This document shows positions 55,440 through 64,000 of a stretch of 64,000 nt of DNA, piece by piece. A model generated the notes under the pieces. That model did no database searches and had not been told where the DNA came from. It was given only the letters and a program-made list of their open reading frames with translations. Source of the stretch: Symsagittifera roscoffensis (Eukaryota; Xenacoelomorpha; Acoela; Convolutidae); the NCBI RefSeq assembly GCF_963678635.1, contig NC_087071.1, positions 46,732,889-46,796,888 on the forward strand, given 5' to 3'. The position numbers and the translations under genes were made by a program. Positions within the stretch are counted from its first letter, which is position 1. Every line of letters begins with the position of its first letter.

Positions 55440-58400
55440 TTAGTTTTCCTTTGTTATCTTCTTCAGTACTTCCTCCTTATTTCTTGCGACGTTCCATGAT
55501 CCCGCCTCGTCCAGCGATGTAGCACCAAACTTTCTTTTGAAGAGGTGTCTCTCTAGCCTGTCAAACGTGTTGTTTTCCGAAGTTTCTTTGTTGTTTAGGT
55601 TCAACTTCGCTAATCGCAATCTGTAGGCCTCAAGTGCTGCCAAATTTAACTCAGTGACATCGTCCTCACAATCGATCAGTTTTATCGAGTGTGATACGGG
55701 ACTGCCATATCTCTTCGGTCCCTGGTTTTTAGTTTGTCTGCTACTCCGTCTGACTGTCGTGGTATCTTCCTCTTTTTCCGATTCATCCGCAAATCCTGGT
55801 GTGGAGTAATCTACTGGGTCCATTTGTTGTGACAGTAGTTTTTCTGCTTCTTTTTGGACTCCTCGGGTCAACACCTGGTTTGTTATTTCCTCCCATTCTT
55901 GCGATGTCATGTTATGATTCTGGAATGTGTCCAGAATTTCCTTTTCACTTGTCTGTTGTGTGATTTTTTTGTTTGTTGGAGCTTATTCCGGTGCAGACGA
56001 CTCTATGTATACTGCCTCATTGCTCGTATCCCGTTTCTTAGTAACTGTTTTGGTAGCTTTTGTCGTTCGTGGTTCTTGTATTTTGCCTCTTGTCGGTTTT
56101 GTGTTCTGAAATACCGGTCCTGCTCTGTTCGGTTTTCCCCTTTTTCCTCCTAAGTTAAGACCTCCGCCGGTCTTAGTGTCTTTTGATGTAACTATGCTCG
56201 GCGAGTTTTGGAACTTTTCCTTTAGTTGACTATCTTCTATGTTTTCGTCTATTGTCCCCCGGTCTTTCGCGTCGTGTTCTTCAGCAGAATCGCTGTCTTC
56301 CTCTTCCTGATGTGTTACTGTTTTCTGCTGTTTACTTCGCGGTTCTTCCCCAGTTGGGCTCCTCTTCTTCTCCGAATTATGTGCTTTGGGCTGTGCTGGC
56401 AGTTTAGATCTCGCTATGTCGCTCTTTCTGTATACTGCACCAGCAGCCGTTTTAATGGTCGATGGTGTCTCTGATAATATCTTGGTTTTCAAGGGTATTG
56501 TCAGGGCCTTTCCGCTTTTCCTTTGCTCGTGTTTCCGGAGGAAACTTCCAGACAAATTCTCCTTTAATGTAGTTTGTTTGTCCTCGATGAATCCACGTTC
56601 CCATGAGTATAAGAGTTCTTTCCTCAGTTCGGGATTTATCGTGCTGGTTTCATCTACGACCCGGCGTAGTTCGCTGTCTGAGAGGTCCCGTCTGGTGGCA
56701 TTCCACCTAGCGTTTGCCTCTAGAAGTTGTTTTAATTCCTTTGCTCTGGCCCTATCTTTCGCTGTCGCCGTGTCGTGTCGAAACAAAGGGCTTGTATCCC
56801 TGCTGTTCTGTCCTTTCCGAATGATTTTAACATTCTCCCTCGACTGATCGATTCGCCTTTTCAACTGTGATGCTGTTAGCGCAGATCTCTCCAAGTGTTC
56901 TTTATCTAAACGATCAGAATCCATCAGAAATGTATCCCTTACAATCTTAAATTCCGTTTTCGGTAATCGACCAAAGTGTGCTTCAAACGGGGACACTTTT
57001 ATTGATTTCTGTTTATTCCATCTTAGGTCCGTAATTATTGTGCTCAAGCATAATTTAATCGATTGTACTTTCTCTTCGAGTAGCATTACCCCCAATCTTC
57101 TTTTAATGGTTTGTATCGTTCGTTCAACTAAACCGCATCCTCGATGATCCCCGACTGGACAGAATTTTTGCGCGAGGTTATTTTCGGTGCAAAATTTTTT
57201 CATTGCTTTCCCTTTGAACCCAGAAAAATGATCCGTTTTAATTGATTCCGGTATTCCATGTGTGTCTATGTAAGTACGGAGAAATTTTATTGTTGATTTT
57301 ACCCCTGTAGATTTCGTTACTTTGACTGATGGAAATTTTGAGTATCTATCAATAGCAACCAATAAGTATATCTTCTTCCCCTTATGGTCTTCAAGTGGGC
57401 CGGCATAATCTAATTGTAGCTCTTGACCTGGCTGTGACAACAGTGGGAGTGGTTTAGCCGAAATTTTTGGAATTAGGTATTTAGCGTTCTTACCATAGCG
57501 AGTACAACTTCTACATTCTTCGGCCATATTGACTATGTCTTTGTGCATATGCGGCCACCACAGGTAGTTTGAGACCTCCAACATTGCTTCCTGTCCAGGA
57601 TGACCTTGGTGAAGTCGTCGGAGCACTGCTTGCCTCAACTTTTCGGGCACGGCCAAACAACTGTTCACCAGGAGGCAATCATCTACCACCGACATCTGGT
57701 GCCACAGAGGATTGGTGTAGGGCCCCATGAGCTCGAATCCATGTCTGTCGTTTCGTTCCACCACTCTTCTGAGCCGATCCATCCAGGTATCTTCTGATAC
57801 TAATTCCGCGAGTAGACTTTTGTCAAATAATTTGTCGAGTGAAAGCGGGTTTTCTGCCTCCATTAGCTGTTCCCCCCGTTTGTACTCGGATTTTCTTGAA
57901 TTGTGTCTTATTTTCTGTTGTTCTGTGATCTCACAAGTCTCTGTTCCTGAACAGTAATCCCGGTCGCCACTATCCAGAGTTAAGTCGACTTCGACGATTT
58001 GTCCCACTTCCGCTTCGTCTCCAGATGTGATTAGTCCTGGTGGTTTCGGGCTTTGTATCCCCGAAATGGCCTCTAACTCCATTGCTGGTAATGTGGGTTC
58101 TGTAGGTTCTGTACTCCTTCCTGAACCAACCAGTTCCCAGAATGAAACTAATTTTGATTGAGCTGTTGAAACAGTTGAAGTTGATTGTCCTCTTTTTCCT
58201 GGGCTGGCTGTTGAAGCAGTTGAAGTTGATTGTCCTCTTTTTCCTGGGCTTGCCCTGCCTTGTGTGTTTGGCAAATACCACCTCGCCTGTGGTATTTGTT
58301 CGAAGTCCGACTCCTCTAAGTCTGATCTGTTTGGTGTCCTTTGTATCATCCTGGTTCTTTGAAACGTTGTTGTTACTTCTTCTCTCAATGTATTGATGTT

Positions 58401-59261
58401 ATTTCGCTCCTGAATCCTGACCATCTTTTTTTCTTTTCCGCTTTTTTCCAATTCGCCTGAGTGCATTTTGCCTGATTTGTGATTTAAAAAATTTCTGGTT
58501 TTTTCTAATGATTGAACCGACTGTATCCGCTGACGATTTTGAGATAAACTGATTTTTGGATTTTCACGCTTTTCTCGTTGAAACGAACGCGAATCTTCAT
58601 TTCTTTCGTTCCGGTCGTGCTTTGTCCGTTTTGGACCGTTTTGGTTGCCATAGCAACGGGTAGATGACGTGTTCTTATTCGACGCATTTTGATCAAATCT
58701 AGAATATTCTAGAAAGTTTTCGTTCCGGTCGAGCCTATCCTGATCATTTAGTCGACTGTTTAAACAGTCGAGAGCTTTATGGAAACTTTCAATTGATGTA
58801 ACTACAAATTTCTCATCCAACACTGACTCCGGCCAAGGTTCACCCTTTGGATTTCGAGAAAGATAATCTACTATACCCATATCTTTCCCTGGCAGATGAA
58901 CAACCTTAAATTGATAGGGTAATAGTCTGTCAACCCATCTAGTTAATCTAGATTGGTACGTTTAATTTGATTTGTTTTCATCCAAAGCAGAAACCAGCGC
59001 TTTGTGATCTGTAGCTATCCCGAATTCCTTACTTAATAAGTAGTGTTTAAATCGATCAACCGACCATACAACTGCAAGCAGTTCGAGCTCATTTGTGGAA
59101 TATGTTTTTTCTTGTGTGTTTAGGTATCTGGAAGCGAATGCGATTGGTATCCACTCCCTCTCAACGTTTTGTTGTTCTAGCGATGCGCCCAGCCCACTGT
59201 GACTGGCATCACATTTCACCCTAGTATCTAGACTGGGGTCGTAATAATGAATTTTTGTTAT
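55440..59261 (-). pseudogene. Gypsy pol: RNase H, linker, integrase and long C-terminal extension
   Basis: The frame is open except for TAA at 58962-58964 and at 55983-55985. RNase H: KCDASHSGLGASLEQ (from 59219), TNELELLAVVW, TDHKALVSAL. After MGIVDYLSRNP a charged ~400-residue linker includes a duplicated 17-residue block (SPGKRGQSTST, near 58150-58260). Integrase: HQGHPGQEAM with C-x2-C (ECRSCTRYGKN), then catalytic Asp in LDYAGPL, Asp in IKTDHFSGF (commonly TDNG) and Glu in GLVERTIQTIKRRL. The C-terminal ~400 residues are basic and acidic, low-complexity, and after the second stop carry SSRQTKNQGPKRYG. Function would be RNA degradation and integration. Confidence 0.9.
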
Positions 59262-59985
59262 ATTTCAAGTTGACTTAAGTTGACTGTACGCGTACTTCAA
59301 ATCTAGTACTGAGAAATACAGTTTACCGCTTGTATTTGCTGTGACAATTTGGCTAACACCATCTAACAATTCGTCCACATTTGGCATTTGATACTTATTT
59401 TTAAACAACTGTCTATTAATGGGTTTTGCATCTAGCGCCAATTTTATGGAATCATCTTTTTTCACTGTTATTACAATAGGTGCTATAAAGCAATCACTAG
59501 TGCATTTGTCTAGTCGTTCTATATGCCCTTCTTTTAACAATTTTTTCATTTCCTCGTTCACTTTCTCCTGTATGTGTATCAAAATGCGTCTCCCCTTTTC
59601 TTGTAAAGGACAGAGTGGGTATTTGAACTTTGTGCTGACCACATGGTTTTTTGAACACCCTTGACGATCAAAAAGATTCTTAAATTTACTGTAAAATTTG
59701 TTTTTCCAACCTTCTGACTGTTCGCACAGTAAGACATCAAACCTCGTCTTTTCTTTTGGTGCCAACTTCTGTGTTGTGTGTATTCCCACTTTGCTCTGTA
59801 AATCCAGCCCCAAAATACACCGTGTGCGTCTTTCTGTGATTAGGAACGATGCTCCCACCACTTCCCACCCCGCCGAACGGATGTTCGTGGTGATTGCACC
59901 CAGTATGTTTATCGGCTGTTTGTTATAGTCTACAAATTTTGTAGTCAGATTGAGATTTTCCCGTGGGATGAACTTGGTTTTTTTT
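59262..59985 (-). pseudogene. Gypsy protease C-terminus and N-terminal half of reverse transcriptase
   Basis: In the frame after the A8 shift the protease ends with CILGLDLQ, and RT follows: a linker, GHIERLDKCTSDCFIAPIV, VKKDDSIKLALDAKPINR and LYFSVLDLKYAYSQL, then TGA/stop at 59265. The fingers and first catalytic Asp (VLDLKYAYSQL) are present. The palm with YxDD, the thumb and the connection are missing, and RNase H starts about 45 bp on in another frame. Roughly 0.55-0.6 kb has been deleted compared with typical Gypsy pol. Confidence 0.9.
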
Positions 59986-61401
59986 CGAAGATTCTAAGAT
60001 CGTTTTTGCAGTCGCCCAGTTCAAGAAAGATACTGGACTACCCGTATCGATAATCATATTTATGATCTGATGATCGATTCTCACCAGAGCTTTTAGTGAC
60101 CTTATTTGTTTCGATCGAGTATTTCGTCTAATGTCAACCTTCTGTACATCCTTTCTGTACTTTTCGGTTTCTTTGTTTTTGTTTGATTGCTGTTTTATAT
60201 ATTCATCTATTTTTTCCAGCGAAGACAGTTCTGATTCAACAGACATAATTTCGAACTCCTCACACGATTCGAATGACTGAATCAAATTACACTCTTCATC
60301 TGAGCTTGATGATTTTTCTGCAATCTCATTCACTTGTTGTGATTTACACATTTTTGCGAAGTGATTCGGTTTAGAACAATTTTTACATGTCTTGCCCATG
60401 GCCGGACATTTCTTCAGATATCCTTCTCCGAATATTCGACCACATCGCGTACACGTCTTTGAGTCTGAAAAATTTCTCCCCTCCTTTCTGTCTGTAAATT
60501 TTTTCCTGTACCCATTGTTTGGTTGTCTCCTTCCGCTAGCTTTTTTGTTGCCGATACTCATTATGGGTTCTTGTTTTATCTTCGCTGCTCCATTTACCTG
60601 AACTGTACTTGCAGTCGTTGCATTAGTTTTCTGAAACACCTGAGTTGTCTGCTTACTTTGTTCAAACTTTAACGCTCTTTTCAGTACTTCCTCTGGTGAA
60701 AATGTTTCAAATGTTAATGTGTCTTGTAATACCACGTTCTTCATTTTCGAGATGAATAGGTCCCGCACTAATTGATCCTCGAGTGTTCCTAGCTCAGCTT
60801 TAGCTGCTTGAGCAGTTAATGCTGCATGAAATGCCTCGAGTGTTTCCCCAGTTTCCTGTGATCGATTAAATAGTTTATAACGTTCATAAGTAACACTTTG
60901 TGATTTATCAAATGATACTTTCGCCAATGCCACCATCTCTCGAAATTCAAACTTTGACACTTCCACATGTGGATTCTTCTGAACGAATTTCTTCTTGCCT
61001 TCTGTGCCCAACGCCAAGAATAGTCTGGAAGCGACTCTTTTCTGTACCTCATTGTAGTATACGTTATGACCAACCTTTGGTCCTCTAGCTCTTCTTTCTT
61101 CATTTTCCAGATTAATTTTGTCCCGGGCTAGTTGGTCTCTGGCTTCTCTATCTGCAATCGCCTGTGGATTTTCGTGTTCCCTTGGGGTTTCTGGTCTTGG
61201 TAACTGTTCCAACAGAACTTCTTTTGGTTCTTGTAACAAAAGTTCCGGGTCCACGCTCTCCTTCACGGTCACTGCCAAGAAAAATTGATCTAACCATATC
61301 CTAAAGTTCCAAGGAGGGTCGGAGTTCGCGGTTGTCCAAAATACCGGAATCCCCATATCCGTTCTGTTGTCTTGGGACAGAAATCCTGCTGGCTGCGCCA
61401 T
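59923..61401 (-). pseudogene. Gypsy gag and start of protease
   Basis: The 492-codon frame runs from ATG 61401 (MAQPAGFLSQDN); ATG 61356 (MGIPVFWTT) is a possible alternative. A capsid-like region (WNFRIWLDQFFLAV, later FREMVALAKVSFDKSQ and DLFISKMKN) is followed by two zinc knuckles (CTRCGRIFGEGYLKKC, then CKNCSKPNHFAKMC) near 60350-60460 and the aspartic protease motif DTGS at 60037-60048. Gag and protease are in one frame, so no gag-pol shift was originally needed here. At the T8 run (minus A8) near 59977-59984 the frame is lost within the protease and ends 59923. Confidence 0.92.
61383..61400 (-). promoter_or_regulatory. Primer-binding site overlapping the gag start
   Basis: The minus strand immediately after the 5' LTR reads TGGCGCAGCCAGCAGGAT, starting with the TGG complementary to a tRNA CCA end. 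I cannot assign the tRNA from memory. The last base of the LTR is the A of the first gag ATG. Confidence 0.65.
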
Positions 61402-61658
61402 GTGATAACTATTAGTTTAATGCAAGTTATTATAAAACGGAATGAGTAAAACGTTTAATTTAAACTGATAACTTGTCTTGGTTTTAGATTAGAGATCATG
61501 ACTATCTTTTCATGTGTCTCCTAGAACAGCAACGTCCGAAATGACTATTGCGTTTGGCCTGCATGAATGGCCTTGAATAATAATAACAATACATAACAGA
61601 ATAATTAATAGCACTATTCTCCAAGGTTACTGTGGTAGCAGTACTACACGGTACCACA
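61401..61658 (-). repeat. Gypsy 5' LTR (right)
   Basis: 258 bp, TGTGATAACTATTAG to CACGGTACCACA on the plus strand, followed by target copy ATGGC. Confidence 0.95.
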
Positions 61659-61663
61659 ATGGC

Positions 61664-64000
61664 AACCATTTTTTCGCTCAATAATTGTTTTCGAATTTTT
61701 GTTAAATGCTATCGCTTGTGTTTCTGGAGGTGTTTTCGCAGAAAAAAAATATCAATTTTTGTTTCATTTGGACTTAGTGGCTCTCCTTTCCTTTCCTGTC
61801 CGCTAGCTTGCAATGCAATTTTTAATGGTATTGCTTCGCCTCTGTTTCTATAATGTTGAAGCCCATCATCTATTAGGTTTCTTCCTAATTGGCTGAAGGG
61901 TAACGTCATTGCCATTGCATCCTACGGTCAGGGGCTCGCGTCTCTTGGACCTTGTTTTTTTTCCAATATGACTGCAATTGAGAAAGATTTGGTTTAATAT
62001 GTTTTTTCAGACTTTCATTTGTGTGCTAGAATTTGAAAGACTTTAATATTTTTTTTATAAAATCATATTTTTTTCGTATGAACTTTGTGTCTGCTGAATG
62101 ATTTTCTTTTTGTTGACTCTTTGTAAGTTTTGCTCCATTGCTAATTTAATAATCAAATGTATCGGATTTTTGTCTGGATTATTATTTCAAAACTTATTAT
62201 TTTATCAATTTATATTGTTTTTTATTGTTTTTGTTGCATCGCAAGTTGTGCGGAGCTCCGCTTTGCGTCTGTGTTAACTTCTCGAACTGTCTGTTTTCTA
62301 ATTATTACTTAAAATGCAGTCAAAATGTGAAGAGGAATCTTTTTCAAAAACAATGCCAATAACATTAGAAATCTTGTGAGACCTTTACTAATCTGAATGC
62401 TTGTCTTGTAAAAAATTGGAACTTGGGCCAGCTAGCTTCGTAGCCACCTTTTTCGAAACAATTGTTTTCTTGGTGATCCGCAAAATTTGTATGAACGTCA
62501 AATAGATTTCAAAATACCTAAAACAATATTATTCGCTCTCATATTTTCTTACGCTAGAGTTGCTACAAACTTTTGCCCAATTTTAAAATGTATTAAGAGC
62601 TACCAGTTAAGTTATACTCGTTTTGTATTTCCGTGTCAGGTTAACAGAAAAAAATATATGCGTGAAGTTACAATCAGAGTTTTCTTTCCGGCTGAGGTTA
62701 ACAGAAATTAATTTTGCGTGCAATTACAATCATGTTAGTGTATTTAGTTTTGTTTCAGTTGCTTGATAGTGCAATAAAAATAAAATGGTGCGGAAATATA
62801 TATTTGACAGCCTGTGTATAATTGTGAAATATTGTAAATTGTAAATTATTGTTTGTTTCATGCTTTCATTTAGGTTACTTGAATTGAATCCATGTTTTCT
62901 TTTTTTTTTAAATCATAGATCATCTCTTGCAGCTAGTGTAGATTAAAAAATCAGGCTCGTTGCTTGAGAATGAGATGCAACCTTTCCCACTCAAGAAAAT
63001 AGTAATAATTTCTGCGATTAGAAAGGGTATTGCAACCGGATATTAGACTAATTTCCCATATACAACCTGAAACAAGACTTTTCAGTTTGTTTTATCTCAG
63101 CTACCAAACTTACTGTTAGGTGTCAAGTTAAAATCTATGCCTTGCCGAATCCGACCAGGAACTGTTCTTTTTAGCAAAGTGTCGTAATTGTCACAATACA
63201 GACTCTCTTATTATGTAAGCATTTTTTCTTATAGTTCAAAATCTTGTATTTTTGATATTTTCCTGTGATGTTGCAGGTAATTAAGTTCACAAAGAGTTGA
63301 ACTTCTTTTTTGTAATTTTCTTCGGTTTCATTACAATTTACAGTAAGTTTCATAGACCTCTAAGCCAAAAGATCGAAGTGATAGTGTCATGTCTTAAATT
63401 TTCTGAGTTATGTTTTTATCTGAGTACAAGACGTAACAAGGATAGCCGGTTACTGTGTTAGTAGCACAGAATGTTCCGACTATAGTTTTTTTCAAAATTT
63501 GTGTAGTTTTTTTCTGGTTGGTGTGATAAAACGATCTGAAGTAAAAATCTAATTAGGGCATATTAGATAGAAATATGGTCAAACTGGACAAAAGTTTTTG
63601 TAAAAAATGACTTAAAAAAACTCAAATAGATAAAAAATTACTGAAGCTACAAAACTCCAAAAACTAGTTTTATTTGCTTAAAATTAAGTTTTAAGGTCTT
63701 AAGTTTGGCTTAATTCAGCTGCTCTCTTGCTTCTTTCGCTCGATATAAAACGAAAACTCTAAATTTTCTAACTGGTTTTTTCTCGACACTAGGAAACTTT
63801 TGGTTTATGTGGTTCCAATCACGACTGAAAGGGCTTTTATATGATATATCATTCAACCCAATCCGAGTATTACTGATTTAGTACCTGATTTTGCATGGAA
63901 AACAAAAAGCAAATAAAAACACCCGAATACAAAGTTTCTCCCCATATTCTCAATGGTCGGAACAGAAAGGCCTGCTTTCACCTTTTTGATGTAAAATTCT
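61664..64000. other. AT-rich stretch, no gene recognised
   Basis: Only frames of 60-75 codons without motifs occur. GTTAACAGAAA..ATG(C)GTG(A/C)A recurs at 62639 and 62697 (short direct repeat, about 58 bp apart). No transposon domain was seen. Confidence 0.45.

Larger units (their letters stand above)
55086..61658 (-). mobile_element. Ty3/Gypsy LTR retrotransposon, recent but defective
   Basis: The 6,573-bp element is bounded by 258-bp LTRs with TGTG..CACA ends and a 5-bp target duplication. On the minus strand it encodes gag with two zinc knuckles, aspartic protease, a truncated reverse transcriptase, RNase H and integrase in Ty3/Gypsy order, without an envelope gene. Six LTR differences in 258 sites (about 2.3%) indicate a fairly recent insertion. 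Damage: an A8 frameshift inside the protease, loss of the RT core and two in-frame stops. Two older related copies lie at 5-11 kb. Confidence 0.95.

Noticed and set aside
56386-56847. 153-codon plus-strand ORF and several others at 55.8-58.4 kb
   Set aside because: Antisense shadows of the Gypsy integrase frame without motifs of their own.
59977-59990. Programmed -1 frameshift at A AAA AAC in the Gypsy protease
   Set aside because: The -1 frame meets a stop within about ten codons; the protease continues in the other frame, and gag and protease motifs are already in one frame, so a one-base insertion is likelier.

Overview
This is a 64-kb window of AT-rich nuclear DNA from an animal, most likely an invertebrate with motile cilia or sperm flagella. 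The basis is one spliced host gene with GT-AG introns that I recognise as calaxin (EFCAB1/CLXN), the calcium sensor of outer-arm dynein, together with animal-type transposable elements. There are no bacterial operons, no rRNA genes and no CRISPR. I cannot name the species.

Host genes are few. A 105-residue C-terminal coding exon of an unrecognised protein opens the window (2-319, +). A single-exon Mx/dynamin-like GTPase lies at 16771-18799 (-), with one homopolymer frameshift and one in-frame stop. Calaxin occupies six exons at 46222-48775 (+).

Most of the rest is transposon. The left third holds eroded Ty3/Gypsy fragments on the minus strand (about 5.4-6.2 kb, 8.9-11.0 kb, 21.1-22.5 kb), a 2.2-kb fold-back-like element with long internally repetitive inverted repeats (11.9-14.1 kb) and a 1.6-kb minisatellite with higher-order repeats (14.3-15.9 kb). 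The block 24-46 kb is a stack of nested insertions. A 2,190-bp tandem duplication of LINE and Penelope-like 3' ends (24.1-28.9 kb) is interrupted by LINE C (minus strand), whose upstream ORF is itself split by a MULE DNA transposon with a FLYWCH finger (33.1-35.3 kb). An internally deleted LINE B (minus) has its PHD-finger ORF1 split by LINE A (plus, 37.2-41.4 kb), and LINE A is flanked by an exceptionally long direct repeat of about 137 bp. Penelope GIY-YIG remnants (42.6-44.0 kb) and more LINE pieces (45.3-46.2 kb) lead up to calaxin.

The right third has a gene-poor stretch with a relatively GC-rich tract (about 51.9-54.3 kb), a tRNA-like fragment, and a young Ty3/Gypsy element on the minus strand (55086-61658). 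That element has two 258-bp LTRs differing at 6 sites and a 5-bp target duplication, but it lacks the catalytic core of its reverse transcriptase.

Several reading-frame breaks (GTPase, Gypsy protease, LINE C ORF1, possibly LINE A ORF1) fall in homopolymers and each looks like one extra base, so assembly error is a live alternative for those. The nonsense codons and large deletions are not explained that way. The assembly also has a 200-N gap at 19915-20114.
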